From: an uncultured Caulobacterales bacterium | GTDB taxonomy: Bacteria > Pseudomonadota > Alphaproteobacteria > Caulobacterales > Caulobacteraceae | Reading direction: 5' to 3' | Length of the DNA: 64,000 nucleotides | Assembly (NCBI GenBank): GCA_903900155.1 | Contig: CAIUMD010000060.1 | Coordinates: forward strand, 1 to 64,000 | Shown here: positions 19,714 to 28,632 of the stretch, piece after piece | Layout: the number at the start of each line of letters is the position of its first letter | How positions within the stretch are numbered: the first letter of the stretch is position 1 | The notes under the pieces: generated by a model | The model's database searches: none | What the model saw: the letters and a program-made list of their open reading frames with translations, nothing else | What the model was told of the DNA's origin: nothing | Translations under genes and position numbers: made by a program

Positions 19714-21006
19714 TCACGCCGCGGATGGCTCTGCGGGCCTCTTTTCACCGCGCAGGACGCGCGACAAACGGTCGCGGTCCAGGGCGCCTTCCCAGCGCGC
19801 GACGACCAGGGTGGCCACGCCGTTGCCGACCAGATTGGTCAGGGCCCGGCACTCGCTCATGAACCGGTCGACGCCGACCAGCACCGCCAGGGCCGCGATC
19901 GGGATGTCGGGCACGACCGCCAGGGTCGCGGCCAGGGTGATGAAGCCCGCGCCCGTGACGCCCGAGGCGCCCTTCGAGGTCAGCATGGCCACGCCCAGCA
20001 GGGCCAACTCCTGGCCCAGGGTGATGTCGGTGTTGGTCGCCTGGGCCAGGAACAGGGTGGCCAGGGTCATGTAGATGTTGGTGCCGTCCAGGTTGAAGCT
20101 GTAGCCGGTGGGGATGACCAGGCCGACGACAGAGCGCCGCGCGCCGGCGTTCTCCAGCTTCTCCATGATCTGGGGCAGCACGCTCTCGGACGAACTGGTG
20201 CCCAGCACGATCAAGAGCTCCTCGCGGATATAGGCGAGAAAGCGCAGGATCGAGAAGCCGCTGGCCCAGGCGATCGTTCCCAGCACCACCAGCACGAACA
20301 GCAGCGAGGTGATGTAGAAGGTCGCCACCAGCGCCCCCAGCTGCATCAGCGCCCCGATCCCGTACTTGCCGATCGTGAAGCCCATGGCCCCGAACGCGCC
20401 CAGCGGCGCCAGGCGGACCACGATGTGGATGACGCCGAAGAACAGCTTGGCCGCGTCCTCCAGCACATTGGCGACCTTGTCGCCGAAGTCGCCCAGCCGC
20501 GTGCAGGCAAAGCCCGTCAGGATGGCGATGACCAGCACCTGCAAGAGGTTGCCCTCGGCGAAGGCGCTGAAGAAGGTGTCGGGGATCAGGTGCAGCAGAT
20601 AGGGGATCAGCCCCTCGCCGTGCTTGGCCTTCTCGACATAGCCGGCGGCGATCGACGGATCCAGCGTGGCCGGATCGATGTTGAAGCCGTCGCCGGGCCG
20701 AAGGGTGCGCCCGACCACCAGGCCCAGGATCAAAGCCAGGGTCGAGACGACCTCGAAATAGAGCAGGGCCTTCACCCCCACACGCCCGAACGCCTTGATG
20801 TCGCCCATCCGCGCGATGCCGCCGGCCACGGTGCAGAAGATCACCGGCGCGATGACCAGCTTGATCAGCTTGATGAAGGCGTCGCCCAGGGGCTTTACCG
20901 CCACCCCGATCTTGGGCCACAGGGCGCCGACCAGGATCCCGAGCGCGATGGCGATCAGCACCTGGACATAGATCGATTTCAGATGCCGCACCGCGTTCGC
21001 CCCCAC
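19714..21006 (-). CDS. dctA: C4-dicarboxylate:cation symporter DctA
   Basis: A 430-aa inner-membrane carrier of the DAACS family, importing succinate, fumarate and malate with protons or sodium. About eight hydrophobic helices, the serine-rich reentrant motif [18 protein letters not shown], the [14 protein letters not shown] motif and [16 protein letters not shown] are all present, as is the C-terminal [20 protein letters not shown]. The SSSESVLP form and the [10 protein letters not shown] segment favour DctA over glutamate carriers. No dctBD kinase pair is visible nearby. Confidence 0.88.
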   Translation of the reverse strand: MGANAVRHLKSIYVQVLIAIALGILVGALWPKIGVAVKPLGDAFIKLIKLVIAPVIFCTVAGGIARMGDIKAFGRVGVKALLYFEVVSTLALILGLVVGRTLRPGDGFNIDPATLDPSIAAGYVEKAKHGEGLIPYLLHLIPDTFFSAFAEGNLLQVLVIAILTGFACTRLGDFGDKVANVLEDAAKLFFGVIHIVVRLAPLGAFGAMGFTIGKYGIGALMQLGALVATFYITSLLFVLVVLGTIAWASGFSILRFLAYIREELLIVLGTSSSESVLPQIMEKLENAGARRSVVGLVIPTGYSFNLDGTNIYMTLATLFLAQATNTDITLGQELALLGVAMLTSKGASGVTGAGFITLAATLAVVPDIPIAALAVLVGVDRFMSECRALTNLVGNGVATLVVARWEGALDRDRLSRVLRGEKRPAEPSAA

Positions 21007-21083
21007 CTGCCCTTAAAGCTGTCGCAGGCGGGGTTCGCACGCCCGCCTTCTTGCGCTATTGACCCTGGCCCCGCGCGAAGCGT

Positions 21084-21160
21084 GGCCCGGTAGCTCAGCA
21101 GGATAGAGCAGCGCTTTCCTAAAGCGAAGGTCGGGGGTTCGAGTCCCTCCCGGGCCGCCA
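21084..21160 (+). tRNA. tRNA-Arg (anticodon CCU)
   Basis: A 77-base cloverleaf with encoded CCA. Acceptor GGCCCGG pairs with CCGGGCC, discriminator G, D-stem GCTC/GAGC, anticodon loop TTCCTAA giving CCT, T-stem GGGGG with CCCTC and loop TTCGAGT. The anticodon stem has one mismatch at its base (G27-A43). A mobile-element fragment begins six bases after the CCA end, and tRNA 3' ends are common integration sites. Confidence 0.95.
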
Positions 21161-21166
21161 GTGTTG

Positions 21167-21601
21167 TGTTGGTGCAGCGCCGGAGGGACACGAGGGCGGC
21201 TCGAAAATTCCTCTAACGGCTGCTACGCCGCCAGTCGGTCGAACCCGAAACCATCACCACCGGTGGCTTGTCATCATACTCGGCGGCCCTGCGGGCGTTG
21301 GATTTGGAGCACCTTCATCGGCCAGGACGGCTCCGGGAGAACAATCGAGCCGAGAACTTCCACCTTCCGATCCGGCAGCGAGAGCGGAGGATGCAAGGTT
21401 TCAAAAGCCAGCCATCAGCCCAGCGCTTCCTGTCTACCCACGCCGCCGTCTACAACACTTTCTCCGTCCAGCGACATCTGATCAGCCGACCCAACCTTCG
21501 CCGTTTCCGCGCCGAGGCGCATGACGCCCGGGCGAAGGCCACGGCCTGAAAAGGTCAAGTATTGGCTCGCTTCAAATTGCGAAGATTAACCTGACAGCGC
21601 C
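21167..21601 (+). mobile_element. Truncated IS6-family insertion sequence (broken transposase)
   Basis: This is a 5'-truncated copy, in the opposite orientation, of the complete element at 22403-23214. Similarity starts at 21167, right after the tRNA, and continues to the terminal CTGACAGCGCC at 21591-21601, which is the mirror of the other element's end. The transposase frame has a nonsense codon (TAA at 21214-21216 where the intact copy has GAA) and lacks roughly the N-terminal 110 residues including the first catalytic Asp. Remaining differences from the intact copy are few, so divergence is recent. Confidence 0.82.
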
Positions 21602-21712
21602 CGCCCAAGTATCCGACCTCCGCGCCCTGCCGCGACTAAAGAGATAACTCCGATCCACCTAGCAATTTCCACGGATAGGCCGGCGATATGTACCTAAATT
21701 CACGGTTGGGTA

Positions 21713-21976
21713 TTAAGGTCTGCCGACAAGCACCCAGACAAAGCCGAGCCAGATAGCACTCGATATGGCATGCCCCACAACAATCCTGACGCCTGCGGGA
21801 ATTGCAATTAGCGACATTATTATTGAAAGTATGGCATCAAAAACAAAATATGAAAACCATGTGGATGATAATTCATCACGTATGAAAGACATCGATAGGG
21901 AAAGTACTGCGGCACCCACCGAGCAAATGAAGCGATATCCTATACAATAGCGAAATATTTCAGACCAACTCAGCAT
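21713..21976 (-). CDS. Small membrane protein, possible immunity partner
   Basis: An 87-aa protein with two to three hydrophobic segments (about residues 12-32, 41-62, 66-84) and no recognised family. Its ATG overlaps the TGA that closes the preceding damaged reading frame (TGATG), so the two were one coupled unit. It has clearly lower GC than anything nearby. A small membrane protein coupled to the 3' end of a larger gene inside a mobile island is the usual look of an immunity gene after a toxin, but nothing in the sequence proves it. Confidence 0.55.
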   Translation of the reverse strand: MLSWSEIFRYCIGYRFICSVGAAVLSLSMSFIRDELSSTWFSYFVFDAILSIIMSLIAIPAGVRIVVGHAISSAIWLGFVWVLVGRP

Positions 21977-22402
21977 CACTTCCCCGCAAACTTATCCTTG
22001 GCTTCCTGGCCGACATCCGCCGCCTTCTCATCAGTAGGCTGCAACGGCCGCAGCAAGGCCCGTTTTCGCGGTGGCAGGCATCATTTTCATCGCGCCGCTC
22101 TGCAAAACGCGGGCAGTGGCGTTACCTGCTTTCATTTGAAGCGCTCGCGCTTCGGCGCGGTTCACGGCACTCGCCGTGAGCCTACCGCCTGCAGCGCCGA
22201 CGCCCTTGCTCACAGCACCGGCGACAACACCGGATTTCGCCCCCTGCGCTAGACCCTCTTTATGCTCAGCGGCAGACGCCGTCCCAGATGCCGCCCCCTC
22301 TCCGACGAGCGCAGCTCCTTTCGTAACGATAGATGCTGCCTTGATGGCCACGCCAGCCTTTTCGATCAACTGCCCCGCTCCCGCGCCGGTGGCACCGTCG
22401 AC
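21976..22402 (-). pseudogene. 5'-truncated, frameshifted Ala/Gly-rich protein remnant (toxin-like context)
   Basis: An open frame enters from the insertion-sequence boundary at 22402 with no start codon (first residues VDGATGAGAGQLIEKAG) and continues as an Ala/Gly-rich region of about 125 residues to a stop at 22031. A +1 shift near 22060 instead yields LQPTDEKAADVGQEAKDKF then AGK and a stop at 21976, a much more natural hydrophilic C-terminus that overlaps the next gene's ATG. I therefore read it as the C-terminal part of a larger protein, cut by the IS and later frameshifted. The low-complexity Ala/Gly helical segment is reminiscent of linker regions in large secreted effectors, but no toxin domain is recognised. 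Confidence 0.45.
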
Positions 22403-23214
22403 GGCGCTGTCAGGTTAATCTTCGCAATTTGAAGCGAGCCAATACTTGATCTTTTCAGGCCGTGGCCTTCGCCCAGGCGTCATGCGTCTCGGCGCGGAAA
22501 CGGCGAAGGTTGGGTCGGCTGATCAGATGTCGCTGGACGGAGAAGGTATTGTAGACGGCGGCGTGGGTAGACAGGAAGCGCTGGGCTGATGGCTGGCTTT
22601 TGAAACCCTGCATCCTCCGCTCTCGCTGCCGGATCGGAAGGTGGGAGTTCTCGGCTCGATTGTTCTCCCGGAGCCGTCCTGGCCGATGAAGGTGCTCCAA
22701 ATCCAACGCCCGCAGGGCCGCCGAGTATGATGACAAGCCATCGGGGGTGATGGTTTCGGGTTCGACCGGCTGGCGGCGTAGCAGCCGTTCGAGGAATTTT
22801 CGAGTCGCCCTCGTGTCCCTGCGGCGCTGCACCAACAGCTCCAGAACCTCGCCTTCATCGTCGACCGCGCGCCAGAGGTACATGTGCTTGCCGCCGATCC
22901 GGCAGACCACTTCGTCGAGATGCCAGCGTGGCGAAGGGGGGCGGAGCTTCTTCAAGCGCCTGGCGATGGCCGGTCCGAATTTCTTGGCCCAGCAACGGAT
23001 CGTCTCATAGCTGACCTCGATTCCGCGCTGGGCGAGGAGGCATTCGACGTCACGAAGGCTCAAGCTGAACCGGAAATAGAGCCAAACGGTATGTCGGATG
23101 ACGTCGGCCGGGAAGCGATGGCGCTTAAACGATAGCGGTTTCAAACTCAGTCTCCGCCAATGGGCTGGGCCGCACCATGATGCGAAGACCGGTTAGCGTT
23201 AGGCTGACAATCCC
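22403..23214 (-). mobile_element. Complete IS6-family insertion sequence, about 812 bp
   Basis: The element is bounded by GGCGCTGTCAG at 22403-22413 and CTGACAATCCC at 23204-23214 (8 of 11 terminal bases inverted-repeat matched), with a second shared block TCTTCGCA inside each end. It contains one intact transposase. The 8-bp flanks CCGTCGAC and AATACATT differ, so no target duplication is visible; the right and left flanks were therefore probably not joined before insertion. Its left end interrupts the remnant gene at 21976-22402. Confidence 0.82.
22455..23144 (-). CDS. IS6-family transposase (DDE)
   Basis: A 229-aa transposase, close to the usual IS6 length of about 230-240. The N-terminus has the helix-turn-helix (SLSLRDVECLLAQRGIEVSY, ETIRCWAKKFGP). 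Catalytic residues: Asp in WHLDEVVCRI, Asp in [12 protein letters not shown] and Glu in [10 protein letters not shown], with the NNRAENSH motif between, all standard for the family. The frame is intact, so the element may be active. A near-identical but broken copy lies at 21167-21601 on the other strand. Confidence 0.92.
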   Translation of the reverse strand: MKPLSFKRHRFPADVIRHTVWLYFRFSLSLRDVECLLAQRGIEVSYETIRCWAKKFGPAIARRLKKLRPPSPRWHLDEVVCRIGGKHMYLWRAVDDEGEVLELLVQRRRDTRATRKFLERLLRRQPVEPETITPDGLSSYSAALRALDLEHLHRPGRLRENNRAENSHLPIRQRERRMQGFKSQPSAQRFLSTHAAVYNTFSVQRHLISRPNLRRFRAETHDAWAKATA

Positions 23215-23231
23215 AATACATTGGCCTCCCC

Positions 23232-23798
23232 CTAAAGAATCCACGCGCTCTTAGCTCGGGCTACGGCGTCGGTTCGGTTGATGGCGCCCAGTTCTTCCGT
23301 CAGGCGGGCCACGTGTATCTTCACCGTCGAGGGAGAGATCGTAAGTTTCTGGGCGATCTGCTTGTTGGACATGCCCTCGGCCATCAGTCGCAGGACTTGT
23401 AGCTGGCGCGGCGGCAGGGCCTTGAGTTCCAGCGCCCGGATACCCTGAACCCGCGCGCGGATCGTCTCTATGAGCGTTGCCGGTTCAGCGTTCTTGAAGC
23501 AGATCGCGGCGACGCCGAAATTGCGCACGGCTTCGAGTAGTCCGGCGTCGTCGACGCCCGTATTGACGACCAATGTGGCCTTGGGCGCTCTGGCGCGAAG
23601 GGTCGCCAAGCCTTCGAGCGGCTCACTCCCCGGCATCGAGAGATCGACAAGGCAAAAATCGGGCCCTCGCTGCGCCAGCGCCCAGGCCGAAGGATAGTCG
23701 CCAGCTTCGTCAAGTTCGAGATGGGGCCAGCGGCCACGCATCGCCGATACGAGGGCCGCGCGCATCAGCGGGTGATCGTCGCAGATCAGGCCGCGCAT
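23232..23798 (-). CDS. LuxR/NarL-type response regulator
   Basis: A 188-aa regulator. The receiver domain has CDDHPLMR, acceptor Asp in CLVDLSMPG and a Lys in CFKNAEP; the output is a LuxR helix-turn-helix (LPPRQLQVLRLMAEGMSNKQ, IAQKLTISPSTVKIHVARL). Its start overlaps the end of the kinase gene by 13 bp, so the two form a two-component system. No target is evident; the divergent gene on the other side of the kinase is the RTX surface protein. Confidence 0.9.
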   Translation of the reverse strand: MRGLICDDHPLMRAALVSAMRGRWPHLELDEAGDYPSAWALAQRGPDFCLVDLSMPGSEPLEGLATLRARAPKATLVVNTGVDDAGLLEAVRNFGVAAICFKNAEPATLIETIRARVQGIRALELKALPPRQLQVLRLMAEGMSNKQIAQKLTISPSTVKIHVARLTEELGAINRTDAVARAKSAWIL

Positions 23799-25126
23799 TT
23801 TGACGCGTCGACGGCGGGTTCGACCGAAAGCCGGATATAGAAGGCCGCCCCCTTCGATGCGGTCTGTTTCACGCCGCAGGTTCCGCCCATGAGCGCCGCC
23901 AGTCCTCGCGTGGCGGCCAGGCCCAGGCCAAAGCCGCCGGCGGCGCCGACGCGGCTGCCCTGTTCGAAGGGCAAGAAGAGGCGCGTTTCGTCTTCAAGAT
24001 CAAAATGAGTTCCATCGTCGATCACCCACAGGACCACCTGCCCGGCTTTTCGCCGCGCGCCGATCAGCACCCGTGCGCCGCCGGAGTGGCGGATAGCGTT
24101 CGACACCAGATTCTCCACGGCGCGGCCTAAGAGATCCAGGTCGGCGTGCAGCGCAATGCGCGCGCCCGCGAACGACAGCCGGATTTGCTCCGCGCTCGCC
24201 GCCGAGGCCTGGGTCAGCCTTACGCGGTCGAAGATCTCACCGGCGGCCACGCGCCTCCATTTGGGCTTCAACGCCCGGCCTTCCAGCCGCAGGTGCTGCA
24301 GCATCGCCTCGACGAGGCTTCGCGCGACGCCCAGAGACCGCTTGGCGTTGTCGAGCGAGAGAGACTGTTCGCGCTGGGCCCGTCCCGGCCGAACGCCGTC
24401 GAGAAACAGCGCCGCCGCCTGCAGGGGCTGTTGCAGGTCGTGCGACGCGGCCCGGATGAAATGGGTCTTGGCGTCGCGCTCACGCTCGAGTTCGACCAGG
24501 GCTTGGGCAAGCTCGCGACGCGAGGCGTCCGCCATCGCCTGGGCCCTGGCCGCCTTGACGACGGCCTCGCGTACGAAGCGCCGGATGGCGATCAGCGTCG
24601 CCCCGAACAGGACGAGGAAGAGGCTCAATTGCAGGAAATAGGGCGGCCGCTCGACCATGAGCCAGGCCGTCAGCGATCCCAGCACCAGCAGGACCGCCGA
24701 ACGCAGGACCTGGGTGGCCTCGGTCGCGGCGGCGAACTGGATGATCAGGAACCAAGCGCAGAGGACCAGCAACATCGCCCGCAGGTCCGGGTCGGAAACC
24801 GGCAGGAAGACCCAGACGCTGGCGGCCGTCGCCAGGTTGCAGAGCCACATGATGACCTTGGCGCCCGGAATCCAGGTCCGCAGGATCGCCTCGTCCGAGG
24901 GCGGCTTGGAGCGAAAAACGATCCACGCCGCCAGCCAGCCGACCAGCACCGCCGACATCGCGCAGACCCACAGCGCAAAGCCGGTCTTTTCGGCGCGATG
25001 AACGAACTGGAGCGCGAGAAAGGCGGTCACGGCCAGCAGGCCGAACCAGGCCGCGATGCTGCCCTTCAGCTCGGCCCTGACTTCATGGGCGAGAACCTGA
25101 TCTCGAACAACCCGATCCACTGACAC
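23786..25126 (-). CDS. Membrane sensor histidine kinase
   Basis: A 446-aa kinase. Five to six hydrophobic segments fill residues about 20-200. A coiled region leads to the H-box FIRAASHDLQQPLQAAALFL; the HDLxQP form is common in kinases paired with LuxR regulators. ATPase motifs are NLVSNAIRHSGG, VIDDGTHFD (degenerate G1), and GFGLGLAATRGLA. GTG at 25126 is selected, following GGGGGCG; a TTG precedes it and the frame remains open to 25297, but that upstream part is basic and low-quality. It overlaps its regulator by 13 bp. Confidence 0.83.
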   Translation of the reverse strand: MSVDRVVRDQVLAHEVRAELKGSIAAWFGLLAVTAFLALQFVHRAEKTGFALWVCAMSAVLVGWLAAWIVFRSKPPSDEAILRTWIPGAKVIMWLCNLATAASVWVFLPVSDPDLRAMLLVLCAWFLIIQFAAATEATQVLRSAVLLVLGSLTAWLMVERPPYFLQLSLFLVLFGATLIAIRRFVREAVVKAARAQAMADASRRELAQALVELERERDAKTHFIRAASHDLQQPLQAAALFLDGVRPGRAQREQSLSLDNAKRSLGVARSLVEAMLQHLRLEGRALKPKWRRVAAGEIFDRVRLTQASAASAEQIRLSFAGARIALHADLDLLGRAVENLVSNAIRHSGGARVLIGARRKAGQVVLWVIDDGTHFDLEDETRLFLPFEQGSRVGAAGGFGLGLAATRGLAALMGGTCGVKQTASKGAAFYIRLSVEPAVDASKCAA

Positions 25127-25338
25127 CAAAGACGCCCCCTCGTCCCGCAGGACGATCGGTGGGCCACAAGGGACTGTCAAGCACGGGCGGCCAGGTCGGC
25201 AAGTAGACCAGATGGCTGACTTGTGGGGCTCGCCTCGCCTTCGAATAAGTGGGCGGCGTCCTGTGACCCGATCTTCGGGGTGGCCCGCGTGATCCACGCG
25301 GCGCCAAGTCCAAATGCTGCGGGGCGGGAGGGTGAACC

Positions 25339-28300
25339 ATGCCGGCAGTGATCGCCTCGACGCTCGACGACGCCACGATCGCCAAGTTTATCGCCGAACT
25401 GCGCGACAGCGATGCGGAATATGCGCTTTCGACCTATGTCGAGCTGCGCTCCGACCGCGGCTATATCAAGCTCGACGGGACGGAATTTGGCGGTTTCGAC
25501 GCGACCGGTCCCTCGTCCGGCACGATCACCAAGATCCTCTGGCAGTCCACGGTCGGCGCCTTTCAGGTCTCCAGCATCGTGATCTCGGCCAACAGCCTGA
25601 AGACGGCGGTGATCGCGCAGGATACGGCGGCGGTGAGCAACCTGCTGTTCGGGCGCAACGACAAGATCGACGGCTCGGATGGGAACAACGTCCTCTATGG
25701 CTACGCCGGCAACGACCTGATCTCCGGCTATCAGGGCGACGACAAGCTGTACGGCGGGGACGGTAACGACTCGCTGGACGGCGGGCTGGGCAACGACACT
25801 CTGATCGGCGGGGCCGGCGACGACATTCTGCACGGCAACAACGGCGACGACTACATGGACGGTGGCGATGGCGTCGACGCCGTCACCTTCAACTGGCTGG
25901 GCGCCACGACCGGCGTGACGCTGGACCTGAAGGTCACCGGTCCCCAGAACACCGGCCACGGCCTGGACACCATCCTCAATGTCGAGAACGCGGAAGGGAC
26001 CCGGTTCGACGACGTCATCCACGGCACCAACGCGGCCAACATCCTCTCGGCCGGCTCCGCGGGGAATGACAAGCTCTACGGTTACGGCGGCGACGACACC
26101 CTCCTCGTTCCCATGATCGCCAACGCCGTCATCGACGGCGGCGGGGGCGTCGACACGCTCAGCCTGGCGGGCGCGGTGCGCGAGTGGACCGTCGATCTCA
26201 GCAAAACCCAGGCGCAGGTCGTCGGCACTGGCTTCAACCCGCTGTACGCCGATCTCAAGGCCACCATCACCGGTATCGAGAACCTGGACGGGGGCCCTTA
26301 TGGCGACACGTTGAAGGCCGCGCCGGGCGGCTCGCGCATCCGCGGCGGGGCGGGCAACGATCTCATCTACGGGGCCGACGGCGCCGACACCCTCGAGGGC
26401 AACGCCGGCGACGATGAGATCGATGGCGGCGGCGGGTTCGACGTGGCCGTCTACAACGGCAAGACCGCCGACTACACCGTGACCGACCTGGGCGGCGGGT
26501 CCTGGATCGTCAAGGACAACCGGGCAGGCTCGCCCGAGGGCACGGACAAGCTCTTCGGCATCGAGGTCCTGCGGTTCTCCGATTCCGGCGCCTTGCCGAT
26601 CGTGGCCACGCTCACCTCGACACCCTCGACCATCGCCAACGGGGCCCAGGGCACGGTGAAGTTCACGATCACGCTGAACGTCGCCGCCGACCAGGACCTG
26701 ACCTTCTACATCCGCCCCAACCAGTGGAAGCAGGGCGAGAAGCCGCCGGTCACCTATCAGTACAAGACCGATTGGACCTTGGAAGGCGCCCAATCGGACT
26801 ACACCTACAACCCCGCCCTGGACGCCGGGGTCATCCGCTTCACCAAGGGCCAGCAGACCAAGACCTTCGAGATTAACATCCCGAAGTCGGAATTCACGAT
26901 CGGCTCGGGCAGGGACACTTTCCAGATCGCCCTGGAGAGCGCCGCCTCCAATCCCAGCCACGTCTCGGTCTCCAAGGAGGCCAGCTCGGCCACCGGCGTG
27001 GTCAACCATCCCGACGCGCCGGCCGCCCGCCTGGCGCTGAGCTACAGCGGCGATTTCGGCGCCGACTGGACCAAGTACAAGGCGCTGTTCGAGGCCGACC
27101 TGCAGGCGGCTATGGCCCGGGTCGTGGAAGCCCTGCCCAAGGACCTGCAAGGCGTGACGGTGCAGATCCAGGCCACGAGCTTCAGCGGAGAGATCGCAAA
27201 CACCCTGGCCGCCGCGGCCCCGCACACGGTCCTGGGCTGGTTCAAGCCGCCTGGGACAGAATGGCTGCCCAGCTGGGTGGCCCTGCCCGAAGCTCTGGCC
27301 CGCTATACGACCGGTAAGGACGCCGACCCGGCTAGGGCCGACATCATCCTCAACATCGATCCGAGCAGGATGCTGCGGTTCTACGGCGGCGAGCCGGACG
27401 TCAAGGGCTCGGAGAAGGCCTTCGGCACGGTCGACGCCCAGACCGTACTGGCCCACGAACTGCTGCATGGCCTGGGGTATGGCGCGTACATCCCTAATGA
27501 GGCCAACCTGACGCCGTGGCGCGTGATCCTGGACAAGACCAACAACGTCATCGTCCGGGACGCGGACGGCAAGCCTATCGTTCTCGGCAACGGCTCTGTC
27601 GACCTCGGCAAGGGCCTCGTCGTACCGGCCATCGGCGCAGATTACGGCCACCTGGCGGCCAACAACTCGCTGATGCGCCCCAACAACGTCGGCCCGCAGA
27701 ACATCTCCGCGCTGGACGAGGCCGTCCTCAAGCTGATCGGCTACTCGCCGGACGCCTTGGTCAATGTCGGCCTGCTGCCCAAGGCGGTCCAGGACGCCTG
27801 GCAGAACCTGCTTCGCGGCGCGGCCTTCTCCGACATGTTCGACCTGTTCGGTTCATTCAGCGGCGGCTCCGCGCCGGCGCCGGAAGGCGCGGCGGCCCTG
27901 GCCGCTCCAACGCTCACAACGACCGAGATCATCGCCGAGCTGGTCAAGCGCGCCGACGCAACGACCTCGGTCGCGACCCTGAGCTACCAGTTCTTCACGG
28001 GCAAGATCCCATCGGAAGCCGGGATCGACTACCTGGTCTCCCCCTTCGGGCCCAACCCCAACAACCTGAATGCCCAGTACTATCAGAGCTTCAGCCTGGA
28101 GAACCGCTACATCAACTTCGCGGTCAACCTGGGCAAGGTCGGCGAGGGACACGCCAAGTTCGAGGCCGCATACGGCGAATTGACGCTCTTCCAGGCGACG
28201 AAAAAGGCCTATGAGGAGATTTTCGGCCTGGCCCCGACCGACGCCAAGGTGGCGGCTCTGCTGGAGCCCGCCTTCGTGATCGCCGGCCGTACCATGACCC

Positions 28301-28518
28301 GGGCGCAATATTTCGAGGCTTACGGCGCCGATGGCCCCACCGGGATCGGGACCAAGGCGGCCATGGTCGGCTGGCTGCTCGCCGAGGCCGAGAAGGCCGA
28401 CATCGGCCAGTACGCCCTCTCCAACGCAGCGTTCCTGACCGACCTGGCCGATGGCGCCAGCTTCGCTATCGATCTGATCGGCGTCTATGGGCGGGCATCA
28501 TACGACTTCGGGGGCTAG
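25339..28518 (+). CDS. RTX surface protein with metallopeptidase domain and RsaA-N-terminal-like anchor
   Basis: A 1059-aa protein without a Sec signal, as expected for type I secretion. Regions: N-terminal domain 1-103; calcium-binding RTX nonapeptides at about 104-180 and 333-370 (GGxGxDxLxG); a Calx-beta-like domain about 422-555; a zinc-metallopeptidase-like domain about 563-808 with HELLHGLGYG (His706, Glu707, His710) and a later DYGHLAANNSLM that could give the third ligand; and residues 882-1059, whose YQFFTGKIPSEAGIDYLV and ENRYINFAVNL closely parallel YQFFTGxxPSxAGxDFLV and ENRFINFSINL in the N-terminal LPS-binding part of Caulobacter RsaA. It probably cleaves proteins at the cell surface while held on O-polysaccharide. 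GGAGGG precedes the ATG. Confidence 0.82.
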   Translation: MPAVIASTLDDATIAKFIAELRDSDAEYALSTYVELRSDRGYIKLDGTEFGGFDATGPSSGTITKILWQSTVGAFQVSSIVISANSLKTAVIAQDTAAVSNLLFGRNDKIDGSDGNNVLYGYAGNDLISGYQGDDKLYGGDGNDSLDGGLGNDTLIGGAGDDILHGNNGDDYMDGGDGVDAVTFNWLGATTGVTLDLKVTGPQNTGHGLDTILNVENAEGTRFDDVIHGTNAANILSAGSAGNDKLYGYGGDDTLLVPMIANAVIDGGGGVDTLSLAGAVREWTVDLSKTQAQVVGTGFNPLYADLKATITGIENLDGGPYGDTLKAAPGGSRIRGGAGNDLIYGADGADTLEGNAGDDEIDGGGGFDVAVYNGKTADYTVTDLGGGSWIVKDNRAGSPEGTDKLFGIEVLRFSDSGALPIVATLTSTPSTIANGAQGTVKFTITLNVAADQDLTFYIRPNQWKQGEKPPVTYQYKTDWTLEGAQSDYTYNPALDAGVIRFTKGQQTKTFEINIPKSEFTIGSGRDTFQIALESAASNPSHVSVSKEASSATGVVNHPDAPAARLALSYSGDFGADWTKYKALFEADLQAAMARVVEALPKDLQGVTVQIQATSFSGEIANTLAAAAPHTVLGWFKPPGTEWLPSWVALPEALARYTTGKDADPARADIILNIDPSRMLRFYGGEPDVKGSEKAFGTVDAQTVLAHELLHGLGYGAYIPNEANLTPWRVILDKTNNVIVRDADGKPIVLGNGSVDLGKGLVVPAIGADYGHLAANNSLMRPNNVGPQNISALDEAVLKLIGYSPDALVNVGLLPKAVQDAWQNLLRGAAFSDMFDLFGSFSGGSAPAPEGAAALAAPTLTTTEIIAELVKRADATTSVATLSYQFFTGKIPSEAGIDYLVSPFGPNPNNLNAQYYQSFSLENRYINFAVNLGKVGEGHAKFEAAYGELTLFQATKKAYEEIFGLAPTDAKVAALLEPAFVIAGRTMTRAQYFEAYGADGPTGIGTKAAMVGWLLAEAEKADIGQYALSNAAFLTDLADGASFAIDLIGVYGRASYDFGG

Positions 28519-28553
28519 AAGGGGATCAATCCCATCTGATCCACCGCTCGACC

Positions 28554-28575
28554 CTTCGCCGGCTTCGCGGCGAAG
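28554..28575. terminator. Hairpin after the RTX gene
   Basis: CTTCGCCG (28554-28561) pairs with CGGCGAAG (28568-28575) around a 6-base loop, 36 bases past the RTX stop and 58 bases before the opposing oxidoreductase stop. There is no T-tract, so it is at best a weak or Rho-assisted end for the convergent transcripts. Confidence 0.3.
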
Positions 28576-28632
28576 CTCTGCGGGTCTGGAGCGAGGCGGT
28601 CGCGTTCCCAGGGTTAACCCGACGACGCTGGA

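Noticed and set aside
21602-22402. Composite transposon with two functional IS6 ends
   Set aside because: The left copy is truncated at the tRNA side and its transposase is broken, and no target duplications are present.
25177-27651. 824-codon minus-strand frame opposite the RTX protein gene
   Set aside because: Repetitive Val/Gly/Asp composition mirroring RTX codons, no start signal, no family; the plus-strand protein has clear domains.
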